Below are positions 1 to 12,059 of a stretch of DNA of 64,000 nt, piece after piece. A program made the position numbers and the translations under genes. The notes beneath the pieces were generated by a model, which ran no database searches, was not told the DNA's origin, and was given only the letters and a program-made list of their open reading frames with translations. Numbering within the stretch: position 1 is the first letter of the stretch; each line of letters begins with the position of its first letter. Source of the DNA: Paguma larvata (taxonomy: Eukaryota > Chordata > Mammalia > Carnivora > Viverridae); NCBI GenBank assembly GCA_030068075.1, contig CM057833.1, positions 44,659,587 to 44,723,586 on the forward strand, read 5' to 3'.

Positions 1-29
1 AAAACCAAATGGCAGTGCTGGTTGTAGCA

Positions 30-184
30 GTGGTGGTGGTGGTGATGGTGGTGGTGGTGGTGGTGGTGGTGATGGTGGTGGTGATGGTGATGGTGGTGGT
101 GGTGGTGATGGTGGTGGTGGTGGTGATGGTGGTGGTGGTGGTGATGGTGATGGTGGTGGTGATGGTGGTGGTGATGGTGATGAG
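30..184 (+). repeat. GTG/GAT trinucleotide minisatellite
   Basis: About 155 bp of tandem GTG units is interrupted at irregular intervals by GAT, giving blocks such as GTGGTGGTGATGGTGATG. One plus-strand frame reads as a Val/Met run, but that only reflects the triplet repeat. The mix of GTG runs and GAT interruptions suggests an old, still length-variable array. Confidence 0.95.
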
Positions 185-983
185 GTGTGCTGGTAGTTCT
201 GGGGAACAACTGGATGCTTCCTATCTGATGGCATAAGGCTTCATGTCACCTGTAGCAATGTCTAGAAGTAAGCGTAGTGTGTGTGCCGGTGTTAGATGGG
301 TCTGGATCTTTCCTTGGCTCTGCTTGTTTCTTCTCCTGTATGAATTTAGGGAAGTCCTAGTCCTGCACCAGACCTTGGGGGCTCCGTTTGTGAGATGCTT
401 GAGGTAGCCTCAAGAAAGTTTGAGGGGTTCTGGGGTTGGGTGTTCAGAGGGTGTGAGTGTGAGGTCATCTGTATCTCCCTCTAGATACAGATTTTCTAGA
501 GCAACTTCCAGTACAACGCAAAGGAGAGATGGGCCAGGGCCAAAATGCAGAGGCCCGCCATGTCCTTTCCAGGATTCAACTGAGATTGCAAGGACGTGCC
601 ACTGAAGATCTGGCCCCTGGGACTCCGGGCAGGGTTTCCTTTCCCAGCTGGGTTAGCTACCCTCCCGCTCCCCTTCTGCCTCCAGAGCCTCTTGTTTGCT
701 GTTCCTGTGTGCAGAACACTTGCTATTTCAATTTTCAGTGACCCATTATCAACGCACCTATCTCTAACTTGTCTGGGTGTCCATTCAAGGACCTACATCA
801 GAATGTCAACGGCTTGCCTACCTGGCAGAGCTGGTGCAGGCATCACAAAGACCAGTGGTAGAAACTGAAATGCCCCAGTAACACAGTCCATCTCACCACA
901 CTGCAGCCAGGCTCCCCTGACACAGCCTCTTCTTGACCAAGCTACAACCTTAGCCTGTGAAGACTTGAACAAACACTAACATG
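184..983. other. Unannotated intron
   Basis: No repeat family, exon or RNA gene recognised. Short open frames here look like chance. Confidence 0.5.
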
Positions 984-3389
984 CAGGGATACCTAGAAAC
1001 ACAGCAGGTTTGGTTCCAGACCACTGCCATAAGGCGATTATCACCATAAAGCAAGTCAAATGAATTTCTGATTTCCCAGGGCATATAAAAGTTATGCTCA
1101 CACTATACTGTAGTCTATTAAGTGTGAAATACCATTATGTATAAAAAGACAATGCACATACCTTAATTAAAAAACACTTTGTTGCTAGAAAAATGCCAAC
1201 CATCATCTGAGTTTTAGCGATTTGTAATTTTTTTCGCTGGTAGAGGGTCCTGACCTGATGTCAGTGGCTGCTAACGGTGAGGGGTGGCAGCTGTGCAGGC
1301 CGGGGCTGGCTGCGGCGATTTCTTAAAATGAGACAACAATCAAGATTGCTGCATCGATGGACTCTTGCTTTCACGAACAATTTCTCTTTAGCATGTGCGC
1401 TGTTTGATAGCATTTTAGCGACAGAAGAACTTCTCTCAAAATTGGAGTCAGTCCTCTCAAACCCTGCTGCTGCTTTATCAAGTTTATGTGATCATATGAG
1501 TCTTTTGTTGTCATTTCAACAATCTTCACAGCATCCCCACCAGGAGTAGATTCCATCATAAGAAACCACCTTCTTTGTTCATCCAATAAGAAGCAACTCC
1601 TCGTGTGCTCAAATTTTATCGTGGGATTGCCGATGTTCAGTCACATCTTCAGACTCCACTTCTAATTCTAGTTCTCTTCTTGTTTACACTACGTCTGTCA
1701 TTACTTCCCCCACTGAGGTCTTGAATCCATCAAAATCATCCATGAGGATTGGAATCAACTTCTTTCAAACTCTTTCTCATGTTCATATTTTGACATCTTG
1801 TCATGAATCACAAATGTTCTCAATGGTATCTAGAATGGTGAATCCTTTCTATAAGATTTTTAATATACTTTTGCCCAGATGCATCAGCTGTAGAGAACTA
1901 TGGCAGCGATAGCCTTAGGAAACGTATTTCTTAAATAAGGAAGTGGAAATGACTCCTTCGTCTACAGGCTGCAGAATGGATACTATGTTAGTTAGCAGGC
2001 ATGAAAACAAAATTTATCTTGTATGCCTTGATCACAGCTCTTTGGTGACCAGGAACATTGTCAACGAGCAGTAATATTTTGAAAGGAATCTTTTTTTTCT
2101 GAGCAGTAGGTCTCAATAGCTGGCTTAAAATATTCAGTAAACCATCTTGTAAATAAATGTGCTGTCATCCAGGCTTTGTTGTTCCATTTAAAGAGCGTAG
2201 AAAGTGTAGATTAGGCATAATTCTAAGGGCCCTAGGATTTTCAGAATGGTAAAGAAGCACTGGCTTCCACTCAGAGTCACTAGCTGAATTAGTCCCTAAC
2301 GAGAGTCAGCTGTCCTTTGGAGCTTTGAAGCCAGGCGTTGACTACTCCTCTCTAGCTGTGAAAGTCCTAGCTGGCCTCTTCTTCCAATACAAGGTCTTTC
2401 ATCTACACTGAAAGTGTAGCTCAGTGCGGCCACCTTCATGAATCCTCTGAGCCAGATCTCCCGGAGAACCTGCTGCAGCTTCTACATCAGCACTTGCGGC
2501 TTCACCTTGGAGTTTCAGGTTACGGAGCTGGCTTCTCTCCTGAAATCTCATGAATCTACCTCCACCAGCCTCAAACTTCTCCGCAGCTTCCTCGCCCCTC
2601 TCAGCCTTACCAAGAATTGAGGAGAGGGAGAGCCTTGCTCTGGACCAGGCTTTGGCTTAAGAGGATGTTGTGGCTGGTCCGATCTTCCATCCAGACCACT
2701 CACGCTTTCTCCATATCGGCAATATGGCTGTTTCACTTTCTTATCCTTTGTGAGCTCACCGGAGTAGCACTTTTAATATCCTTCAAGAACTTTCCTTTGC
2801 GCTCACAACCTGGCTAAGTGTTTGGTGCAAGAGGCTTCCCTTGCAGCCTGCCTCAGCTTTCAACATGCCTTCCTCGCTAAGCTTCGTCATTTCTAGCTCT
2901 TGACCTACTGGGAGAGACGTGCAACTCTTCCTCTCACCTGACTGCTCAGAGGCCACAGCAGGGTTATCGAGTGGCCTGATTTCAATAACCGCTGTTGTCT
3001 CAGGGAACAGGGAGGCCCGAGGAGAGGGAGAGAGACGGGGAACCGCTGGTTGTGGAGCAGTAGGAACACACAACATTTATTAAGTTTGCCGCCTTCTATG
3101 GGCACGGTTCGTGGTGCCCCAAGTAATTACAGAAGTAACATCACAGATCACTGACCACATATCGCTATAATAAATGTAATAATAACAAGTGTGAAATGCA
3201 GTGAGAATTACCAAAATGTGACACAGAGACACAAAGTGAGCAAACGCTATTGGAAAAAAATGGTGCCGATAGCCTTGCTTGATGCTGGGTTGCCAAAGAT
3301 CTTCAATTTGTAAAAAAAACAAAAACAAAACAAAACACAGTACCTGCGAAGTGCAATAAAGTGAATCACGACAAAACGAGATATGCCTG
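984..3389 (-). mobile_element. Tigger1-type (Tc1/mariner superfamily) DNA transposon, near full length
   Basis: The element is about 2.4 kb, the usual length for Tigger1, and lies in reverse orientation. Its termini are inverted repeats: CAGGGATACCTAG at the left and, read from the right end, CAGGCATATCTCG. The inner ends carry GCAATAAAGTGAATCACG and ATTTGTAAAAAAAAC-type sequence known from the family. The interior matches the Tigger transposase gene along its length, with many substitutions and short indels. The dinucleotide flanking both ends is TG (982-983 and 3390-3391) rather than the expected TA. It is a long-dead mammalian fossil. Confidence 0.88.
1272..2970 (-). pseudogene. Degraded Tigger1 transposase (CENP-B/jerky-like)
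   Basis: Minus-strand reading gives transposase pieces in several frames. Near 2783-2950 there is a helix-turn-helix-like part (SGERKSCTSLPV..LEMTKLSEEGMLKAEAG). Near the C-terminus at 1371-1586 there is MDEQRRWFLMMESTPGGDAV followed by IVEMTTKD. The segments between are interrupted by stops and frame changes, so no intact enzyme can be made. The family is a DDE transposase related to CENP-B. It lies inside the transposon at 984-3389. Confidence 0.8.
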
Positions 3390-3391
3390 TG

Positions 3392-3900
3392 GCTTCTGAC
3401 AGCTCAAGACTGCATCCCAAGGATGACCCCGCTTGAAGTACTTACTGAGAAAACTCGAGGCTGCCAAAAGAATTTACTCTTTATTCCAGCCAGCACCTGA
3501 AGATCGGGTCCCTGTCTCCCACTAGCTGTAGGAGTGTCAGAGCCGAAGCTTGGTTAAAGCATCCGCCTGCAAACCTAGATTTGTTTCACATGCACTAACT
3601 GCTCCTCTCTCCACATTTTGCAATTTTCCCAAATTACCCTGAGCTGACTCTGGGAGACCCCTGCTAGTCCTCCTCCTTCGTTCTTCCTTTAAAATGCCCA
3701 GTCACGGCTGCATAAGTTGGAATGGAGCTCTCCGGTCTATATGTCCATGGTTACTGAATAAAATCTATTTTCACCACTTTATTGTCCGGGCCTGATTATC
3801 TCTGATACCATATGAAGCCTAGGCGCTGGGCTGAGCAGGTAATGCACACTATCTGCTTTATCATGACGCTGGCATTAGCGGCAATCTGGGCAGAGACTGG
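3392..3900. other. Unannotated intron
   Basis: No recognised repeat or gene. It begins directly after the Tigger1 right end. Confidence 0.45.
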
Positions 3901-3904
3901 GGAG

Positions 3905-4135
3905 CCCCCGTATAGCACAGTGGTTAGGAGCACAGACTCTGGAGTCAGTGGTCAAAGCCTGGCCTCTTTATTCACAAGCTATGACGCCTGGGCTAAGCAC
4001 TTATATTTCTGTGACTTCGCTTTCTCTCCTGTGTATGGGGAAGGACTGTCTCCACCTCCCACAGCTGTTAGGAGAACTCCTTGAATTAACATACATGGCA
4101 GGCTTAGCTTGGTGCCCAGAGCACAGCAAATCCTC
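3905..4135 (+). repeat. MIR SINE
   Basis: Starts with the MIR head pattern (CACAGTGGTTAGGAGCACAG, then CTCTGGAGTCAG) and continues into the diverged core and tail. Confidence 0.8.
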
Positions 4136-4139
4136 CTAA

Positions 4140-5030
4140 AAGTGACAATGTTACTTCAAATTCATTCACAGGGTATCCCATGAGCTGGTAACTTCTTTTT
4201 TTGCAGAATGTATGCCCTTGCCGACTACACATCCTGGTGCACACTCACCATTCATAAAGGTTTGTTGAGTAAACAACTTAACGCTGGGAATGTGTATCCT
4301 TGCTGTTACTCACTCCTGCACGCTCTTCGGTCTGGTCTCAGAAATACACCGGTGCTGCTGGTCTGTGTCTGTATGACAGCATTTGTGGCGCCCTTGAGCA
4401 CATGCACACACACAGATACCCACACGGTCTATACTATGGGGCAGACGAGCACGTGCGTGAGAACTCATGACACACAGCGGACAAGCCTGGCAGGTCCGTG
4501 AGTGGATGGGGCCGGCAGATACCCTTGCTGCTCTGGACTCAACTGAGCAGAAGTGAAACTTGGCTGGAGACTGCTACATTTCATTCTCCCTTTGTGTATC
4601 AGAATGGAACGACGGAACAAAGTGATAGGAGTTGTCAAGTTTTGAAATGAATAATAAGATGCCTTTGGAGTGAGGCATATGAAAGAGACGAGCTAAAAAT
4701 ACAGCCGCTCCAAGAGCATCTGGGAAGCAGAAGGATTAGCGAGGCGCCTTTAATTGCAGAACAAAGGCCCCTGCTGAAAGGGGATATTTCCCTCCCCGGT
4801 CGCACCTGCAAGCAGGTAAGCAACAGGATGAAAAATGCAGAGTGTTTATTATGAATGCCCTCTCCCCACTTTAGGAAATTAATTCCCAAAAGTAGGCATC
4901 TAGCAATTTTGTATCATGTGGATACAATGGGAAACATCAAGGGACTCAGCCAGAGCTGGGAGGGGGGCTGACGCTTCGGATCGTCTCCTGTGAGCCTGAT
5001 GCTTTTCTTATAGGATCGAATTTAATTCTC
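4140..5030. other. Unannotated intron with small CA-rich patch
   Basis: Nothing recognised beyond a short CA-rich patch near 4400-4430. Confidence 0.4.
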
Positions 5031-5165
5031 ATTACAAGCCAATAAGGAAGGCTTTATTCTCACTTATTTGACAAGGGAGGACACTGGGGTGCAGAGAGGT
5101 AAAGTTGTAGGCCTCAGCTCAAAGGGCTAGAAAGTGGAAGTTCTGAGATTGGACCCCCAGTCCCA
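5030..5165 (-). repeat. MIR SINE, antisense
   Basis: Carries the reverse MIR middle: a GGTGCAGAGAGGTAAAGTTG-like segment, then AGTGGAAGTTCTGAGATTGG. Confidence 0.65.
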
Positions 5166-5439
5166 CCCCGAATGTCTAGTTCCCAAATCCAAGAGGGAGA
5201 GAATATACTGCTCCTTAGACATTTCTTTCATGAACGGTCTTCTATTCGAAGCATGTCTTCTAAAATACTGATTAACTCCCCTTCCTTTGCTTCTTCCATC
5301 TGTCCATTTATTCCTCTATCCGTCCCTTCCTTCCTGGTACCCTGCTTTGATAAAAATCTCCCAGTGCTTTCACAGGCCCAACGCAAAGCACCTCATTTTA
5401 TCATTCAGGGTTCTTTGGCATCTAACAGTTCATAGCCAC

Positions 5440-5625
5440 TTCATACTTACACGTGCAAAGAGCTTTATAGCTTTTGAAGCTCTATCTAATTTATTATCTC
5501 ATTCATTATCTTGTTTTATTATCCCCATGATAATATGAGGATGTTACATAGCCCAGAGAGGCTAAGTCATCTGCCCAAAGTCACATCCAGAATGCAGCAG
5601 ACCTGAAATCAGCACTCTCAAGGAC
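5440..5625 (-). repeat. MIR SINE, antisense
   Basis: Reverse MIR pattern: TCTCATTCATTATC, TTATTATCCCCATGATAATA, then CAGAGAGGCTAAGTCATCTG. Confidence 0.6.
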
Positions 5626-5659
5626 CTTCTAAACTCGAAATGCAGGCTCTTCCTGTATT

Positions 5660-5915
5660 ATAGTGATAGAAGCGGTAGCTGCAGAGGTTAAGAATATGGA
5701 CACTGGAACACGACTGCCTGGGTTCAACTCTTGGCTCTGCCACTTACTAGCTATGCAGCACTGAGTAAATGAGTATCCTTTCTGTGTCTCGGTTTTCTCG
5801 TCTGCAAAATGGACACAGTCACAGCACCTACATATCATGGAGTTGTGGTGATTAAGTAGATGATAATACTTAGGACATGTAAAATAGTGGCTGGCACCTA
5901 GTCAACATGACACAA
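5660..5915 (+). repeat. MIR SINE, nearly complete
   Basis: Head GAGGTTAAGAATATGGACAC, then GCCTGGGTTCAACTCTTGGC, GCCACTTACTAGCTATG, the GCAAAATGGACAC motif, and the TGGCTGGCACCTAGT tail. Confidence 0.9.
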
Positions 5916-7100
5916 GTATCAGGTTTTTGTTTATTTGGATTTTGTTTCTTTTTGAACGCGTACCTTCTCTTATCGTGTAGAATGCCCTTCTCTGGTTGAG
6001 AGAACCCTGTAACCGGCCCAATACACCTCTTTAGGAGGTGGAAGAGTTAGGATTTGAACCTAGGCCTGACTCTAAGCTATATCAAGACTTTAATTTACAT
6101 TCCTTTCCCTCTGCAGCATGGGGTAGATGCAGACAAGGACCCAGGCTGATTCTATCCTGGCCCAGAATAAGAAAGTATACCTGGGAGGATCAGGCTGTTA
6201 TAAGGATATACCCTCAGGGGAGAATATTATTATTACCATTGTATATATGTATTCGTTCATTTAACAAAATTATTCATTGAATGATTCCCAGATGTCAAGC
6301 AATGCACTGTGTCCTAGTGATACAAGGCTGACGTAGACATCCCCCCACTCCTCCTGAGCTCAAAGTCCAGTGGGGAGCCCTGCGTGGGAAACAGCAGTGT
6401 GGTGTGCTAGGTGCCCTGAGAGAGAAAGTGCATGGTGACAGGGGAACCCATGGGAGACGCCGTTGACCGGTACAAGGGTGGGGCTGTATCCTCAGTGCCT
6501 ATATTCTGACAGTGAAGAGCAGCAATTAGAAACTACACAATTTAGTTCCCCATCTTCAAAAAAAATAATTAAAATAAATAACTAAATCCTTCCTGGGTCT
6601 TTCTCTCCAAGACACAGAATGGAGAAGTCCATTCCTTAATCAGGAAGGGAGTGACTCAGGGGGTGGAGGGGCCTTTACTCATGTCGTTCACAGGAGAAAG
6701 GGAAACACAGGTCTAAGTCCTGATGAGCTTATGCAAAGAGCCAGGCAGACGTGCGCTACCACGACAACTCTGCCAGCTCTTAGCTGTGTGGGCTTGCCAG
6801 GCCAGCCCAGAGCCGGGCCTGGGTTCCAGGTACAGCGTGTCCCTTCTCTGGCGTGTTCCTGAAGCAGCTGGTAAGCAGTGCAGCTGGCATAAGTGAGCTA
6901 CAGGTTCAGGCTGAGGTAGGGGGTTCGCCAGTGACTCCCTCTTTGTGTCACAGAAGTGTACCTGAGACTCAGAGCCTGGGCTCCTTGAACAGTGGAGAGA
7001 GATGTTCTCCTGGTCAAAACCTGTGGTCCCTTATTGGCTCTGAGCCTTCTCAGTACCAGAAACAACATATATCACCCCACAAGGCAAGAATTCCAATACT
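5916..7100. other. Unannotated intron, possible ancient repeat at 6255-6400
   Basis: 6255-6400 resembles an old dispersed repeat phrase (ATTCATTGAATGATTCCCAG, then a tandem of 'tactaaggct'-like and 'agtggggagccc'-like words). The family is uncertain. Nothing else recognised. Confidence 0.35.
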
Positions 7101-7103
7101 CCT

Positions 7104-7302
7104 GGGGCGCCTGGGTGGCTCGGTCGGTGGAGCATCCAACTCTTGATTTTGGCTCAGGTCATGATCCTAGGGTCGTGGGACTGAGCCCCATGTCAGACCC
7201 CTCACTGAGCATGGAGCCTGCTTCAGATTCTCTCTCTCGTCCTCTGCCCCTGCTTGTGTGTATGCTCTTTCTCTTTAATAATTAAAAAATTAATAAAAAT
7301 AT
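7104..7302 (+). mobile_element. SINEC (carnivore tRNA-derived SINE), older subtype
   Basis: Begins GGGGCGCCTGGGTGGCTCGG. It has the tRNA-like A-box region, the GGCTCAGGTCATGATCCTAG segment, a pyrimidine-rich middle and an AATAAAAATA tail. The GAGCATGGAGCCTGCTTCAG part is close to the general carnivore SINEC rather than the youngest felid form. Confidence 0.93.
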
Positions 7303-7344
7303 CTAATGCTCAGAGAACCGAGTCCTGACTAATGCCTGGGATCC

Positions 7345-7735
7345 AAGTCCTGCCTTGAAATCATTTTGTGCCAGCCCTGGAGCAATCTCTACTTATCCAA
7401 CACGCGATGTGAAACGGAGCCTTCGTTTCCTCATCTACAAAAGGGGGTTAATGTGACGCTCTCCTTGCAGGGTGACTTTGAGGATATTGCATATAAAATG
7501 GATCGTGCATATAAAACACAGTATCAGGCTCATAATAAGTTTCCAATAAATAGTGGCAGCGAGTGATCCCAGTCTTCAAATAATCAGTGTGGTCCTGGGC
7601 GGTGATTGCACTTTGAATTTCCTCAGTGCCCTGGTCTATGACACGTGGATAATAAAGTGGACGTATCATAAAGTTGTGAGTCGGGTAAGATGAGTACTTT
7701 AGTACCTAGACGAGGGCCCAGAATGTCAGGTGGGC
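7345..7735 (+). repeat. MIR-like sequence, probably two fragments
   Basis: 7345-7560 carries the CCTCATCTACAAAAGGGGGT motif and an AATAAGTTTCCAATAAATAG-like tail. 7575-7735 has a weaker second copy with AATTTCCTCAGTGCCCTGG and a GTACCTAGACGAGGGCC-like end. Confidence 0.55.
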
Positions 7736-7739
7736 TCAC

Positions 7740-9620
7740 ATGCCAAGAACCTTGGAGTGAATACCTTTAGAAGTTTTATTTTTCCTTTCTTTCCCCCTTT
7801 TTGAGCGTAGTCTCTTTCACGTGTTCATGACCTCTTCCTCCCTTCAGCAGTACTTCCTGAGGCCCTGCTGTCAGGCAGGCACACAGCAGGGCAGCTCTGG
7901 CCGTGTCTGCTTTTCCATAGCGACTTTTAAAGGACGGGACAGAGCCCAGCCTTGGCTGGCGAACCTTTACAACATTCTCCCTTCTACGTGAGTCTGAGCA
8001 GTTCTAACAGCAGAATCCAAACTTCTTTGTTCTCTCACATGCACACTGGAGATCTGGCTCTGATACACTTCCTGGTTGCCTAACACAACGACCAGAGGGC
8101 CTGAGGTCAGAGTGGTTATTATAGGTAGGAGAAGTGGGGGAACTTGCATCCGGTCGTGCTGGAATCGGCCAGCCCCACGCCTAGGTTACCACTATAAATT
8201 CACTGCCTTACAGTGAGCAGGTTTTCAGCTTGAGCACTTGTTCCTGTCTCCTAAAATGTTTCTGAAGCCGGTAGAGAGCACCTGCTGGGGGTAGACCTCG
8301 ATCATCTCCTGAAGGGCCTTTCCACTGCCTGTGCTCGATGCTGGCCTGTGTCCCCACGACCACACGGGATCACTGGATGCTAATTCCCACGAGGCCAGGC
8401 TGCAAGTCAGGAGATGGGGCTTCATGGATTTGGTCTCTGGGAGAGTGGGCCTGCCCCACTTCTGTGCCACAGCAAAGTCCCTGCCAAACACCCCGGAAGG
8501 TACTGTTGACAGCCTTAGACCTCAATCGCTGGCCCTAAATTATCTGTGCTGTTTCCCCCCTCATCCTGATTCTCCTCGCTTTTGACCAACCGATAGCTAC
8601 CTGCTAAAAGCTCCTCTTTGCATACAGAGTTCCAAGACTAAACTATAAATTTCTCCATCTACTAAAATTCACACTCTCCTTCAGCCTGGGTCGACTCAGT
8701 TGGCTCTGAGGAAACTCTCCTACCCGTAAACTGAGTTTACTCTGCATGTTTTAGCAAGGCAAGGACATAGTGCAGGATTTTATTCAGAGCAGAGAAAATT
8801 CAGAGTTAACCTCCAGAGGCTCTTCAGAGTGGGTGGGGCACATGGAGACAAGAATCTTTGTCTCTTTAGAGTGCTTTGCCGATTTGTCCCTCTGCCCTTG
8901 GTTTATCTGTCCTTGGTTCTATCTTCCTACTTATGACAACATGGACTGAGGTCCCTTGAGGCTGTGAACACCTTACTGTGGATCAGAAAGATGCAGGAAG
9001 TAGTTTTTCAGTCCTGTCCGGTGGGACTGAGTGGGTTGGCATACTTACCACCCATCCTCCTCCGCTATTTCCTACTTGCCTGGATTTGGCAGGAGCTTCT
9101 CCTCCCCTAGTCTCAGCTGCTGTTTTAGAGGTGAGGATTAATGAGCTCACATATGGAAGGTACCCACCCTAATGGCTGGCACAGAAGAGAAATGAAGAAC
9201 TACCTATTCTATTACCATCAAGAAAGAGAAGATGCTATGTTGTGTGGAAACCTGACTGAATAAAAGCACGGAGGTAATATGAGAGAGAACTCTGGGGTGT
9301 GAGAGGTGAGAGCATGGCTAATAACAGTGGGAGGTGAGGTGGAACTACCCTGCTTAAAAACAAATGAGAAAGGGCCTCAATTGCCAAGATGAGAATTTGG
9401 GGCTTGGTATACCAGTGACCATCGTCTCATGTAATTTGTTAGATGAAAGCAAAGCTCTCATAAAAATCATTGCAAATACAGGGAGGAATAATGCCTCCTA
9501 CCAAAATAAATACAGTGATGATGATGACAATAAAATCACAGATGAAGATGATAGTAATTGGACCAGTGACAGCTGATACTGTTGATTCAATGTTGACTCA
9601 GGGTCAGCTCGCCCTGCTGA
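7740..9620. other. Unannotated intron
   Basis: No exon, RNA gene or clear repeat family recognised. Short frames at 8225-8585 are on overlapping strands and show no family signature. Confidence 0.4.
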
Positions 9621-9624
9621 GAAC

Positions 9625-9800
9625 TGTGACGTACGGTCACATTTTCAGTCCCATAACTGGACCATCGGATGGGAGCTATTATCATCTCCAGTTAATTTGT
9701 GAGGAAACGGAAGTAGAGAGAGGTTGCCTTTGCCCAAGATCAGGCAGCTGAGAAAGCAGAGGAGCTGGGGTTCATACCCGGAACTTTCTAACATCAGAGG
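9625..9800 (-). repeat. MIR SINE, antisense
   Basis: Reverse MIR pattern: GGAGCTATTATCATCTCCAG, GTGAGGAAACGGAAGTAGAG, GCCCAAGATCAGGCAGCTG, then TTCATACCCGGAA. Confidence 0.75.
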
Positions 9801-10169
9801 CTGTGTGTTTCCTAAGTCCACAGAGACAAATAATTTCCTATTTCAACTTCTTTGCTTCAAAAGCTTACTGCTCATTACTCTTCTCAGCATATTGGTTTCC
9901 CGAAATGCCCAAAATAAAAATACGCAAGTCCAATAATATATACCTCTACCACAAGGGATATATTTAAACTCCCCACTTTAAGCAAAGGAACTTAAAGAAT
10001 TAAATCTAGCAATAGAAAAAATGGGTGTCCCAGCAACACTGACATAAAATTAAGGCTGTATGTCTCTATTCCACATCCCCGCCCACCCTGAGAGCTTAAT
10101 TTTCCACCATGACTCCTCAGGGCCTTAAACCTTCTGGTTTAAACCCTGGGACTTAAACTCATTTAAACT

Positions 10170-10510
10170 CTGGAAAACTCAGTTTATGGGTTACCTCCTC
10201 ACAGGAGCCTTCCCCAACCAACCCAAGCTAAAGTCCCTCCTTTCTTTTTCTTTTTAATTTTTTTTAATGTTTATTCATTTCAGAGAGAGAGAGAGGGCAT
10301 GAGCCGAGGAGGGGCAAAGAGAGAGGGAGACACAAAATCTGAAGCAGGCTCCAGGCCCTGACTGGTCAGCACAGAATTTTCCTGTCTGTTTCTCCAGCCA
10401 GATCCTGGCCACATAAAGGTAGGGGTGGCAGGGCCTTTTAGTTTTACATCCTTAATTCCAATCTAGTATCTGGCAATTAATAGGTGTTAAAAAAACATTT
10501 GTTGAATATG
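10170..10510 (+). repeat. LINE-2 3' end split by a SINEC fragment
   Basis: An L2-like GAGCCTTCCCCAACCAACCC segment ends near 10249. The L2 tail resumes after the SINEC with ATCTGGCAATTAATAGGTG and ends ACATTTGTTGAATATGGA. Confidence 0.65.
10250..10375 (-). mobile_element. SINEC fragment, felid type, head missing
   Basis: On the plus strand it reads as a T-rich tail (TTTTTAATGTTTATTCATTT), a GAGAGAGAGAGGGCATGAG middle, then AAAATCTGAAGCAGGCTCCA and GTCAGCACAG. The tRNA-like head is absent, so the copy is truncated. Confidence 0.88.
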
Positions 10511-10607
10511 GACCGATGCATGTACGGATGGATAAATGAATATAAGAAAAAAATAAATGGGCAATGATTTATTTTCTCAGCTCTGGAAATTAAAATTTAT
10601 AAACACT

Positions 10608-10645
10608 GGGTTTAGAGGGTACACTATAGTGTACCCTCTAAACCC
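10608..10645. repeat. Perfect 38-bp palindrome
   Basis: The left arm GGGTTTAGAGGGTACACTA (10608-10626) is followed at once by its exact reverse complement (10627-10645), with no spacer and no mismatch. The arms lose pairing directly outside. DNA or RNA from it could form a 19-bp stem with essentially no loop. I do not recognise it as the tip of a known transposon. Confidence 0.95.
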
Positions 10646-10654
10646 TATGGCCTG

Positions 10655-11250
10655 ATCTATTAAACTGGGCTACATGAGACCGTGAAAGCTCAGCAGCTTA
10701 TCCCCAAGCGGGTTCATCTTTGATTCAAGCTGCAGGTCCCACTTGGGCTGGCGGGGATTCTGATGCAGAGTCACACTGGGCTCGCTTCACGTCCCAACCC
10801 GTAGTCTTAGAGTTGTCAAGGAGGAAAAAAAGAACTAGGAGGGCTGCCTCTGGCACTTGGGAGCTTGGCCTAAAAGTGATGTCGCTTCATTTCAGAGCCA
10901 GATACAGTCCCGTGGTTCCTCACTGCAGGAGCTGGAGATAGGGAGGAGCCATGGCTATGAGGTGGGTAGCACATGTCTCTACCATACCTGGCGATCACAG
11001 AACACCTAAAGGTCATGACAACCACTGATGCTTCCACATGCTCCAGGTTTTGAGAAACATCACCAAATGACTAAGTTCCTCACTGTCTAATTTTGATTTA
11101 TTTATCCAAGACATGGTTAACTACCAATTGGAGCTTTTCTTGAAAAAGTTGTAGAATATGACTTCAAGGAGTTGATATAACTCCAACCTACAAAAAAATT
11201 CCTTTTGGTCATTCTTTACAACTTTACTAAAAGTAAATATAGTTTCCTTC
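10655..11250. other. Unannotated intron
   Basis: No exon or recognisable repeat. Confidence 0.4.
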
Positions 11251-11254
11251 AGGC

Positions 11255-11500
11255 TTTGGGAAATAATGGCTCACATGTAACTACTGTCTACGTGGTGCCA
11301 ATGTGGTTGGTCCTTTATATAATATCTAATCCTTACAACAACCATTCAGGACAATACTATAATTCCAGTTCTTAAAATGAAGAAATTGAGACTCAATAGG
11401 ATTAAAATTCTTGACCAGGGTCACATGAATCATAAGAATTCAACTGGAACTGGAACTCGGGTCTATCGGAAAACAACTCACAGAACCCATTATCATCTAA
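11255..11500 (-). repeat. MIR SINE, antisense
   Basis: Reverse MIR with an AATATCTAATCCTTACAACA segment, then ATGAAGAAATTGAGACTCAA and GACCAGGGTCACATGAATC. Confidence 0.8.
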
Positions 11501-12059
11501 CTGGAGCCCAGTGTGTCTGAAGGACAAGGAAGTGATTTGCTGGGAAAGATTCCTTTACTGTCCCTATGACCTCTAACATCCTATAAAAACATTTTATAAG
11601 CCACGGTGGAAAAAAAATTCAAACGGCATCTTACAAAAAGACTCTGATTTATCATGCATAAATTATGGCTTGTTCCTTGTTTAAAGATGTGGGAAGAAAA
11701 ATGGAGGATTTCAAATTAGGGACGGATGTTCTATCACACATTGAGCAATCATGGGGCCCATTCAGAAAGCCAAAATAATAATCAGCGACAATTGGGGTAA
11801 TTCTTAGGCTTATATACTAAATATATCTAGTGTTGCCTGCCCTAAGGCTCATATTATTTGAGAAAGAAAGAAAAAAGGCTAGCTACCTTATAGACAACTC
11901 ACATGGTAAAGTTACTTTTGGGCTAAATGTTCTTTAACAAGGACAGTAGGATCGATGTGGGTATTTTCTCCCCTCTGCTATTTCTCAGTTGCATGGACTA
12001 GGACAATTATTTTATTTCTCACAGTGTAAGTATCCTCTTCTCTAAAATTGGATTGAAAT

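Noticed and set aside
9..236. Open frame of mostly Val and Met
   Set aside because: It is a by-product of the GTG/GAT tandem repeat and has no other coding sign.
1371..3328. Possible cellular genes from several minus-strand frames
   Set aside because: They are broken parts of the Tigger1 transposase and its terminal regions.
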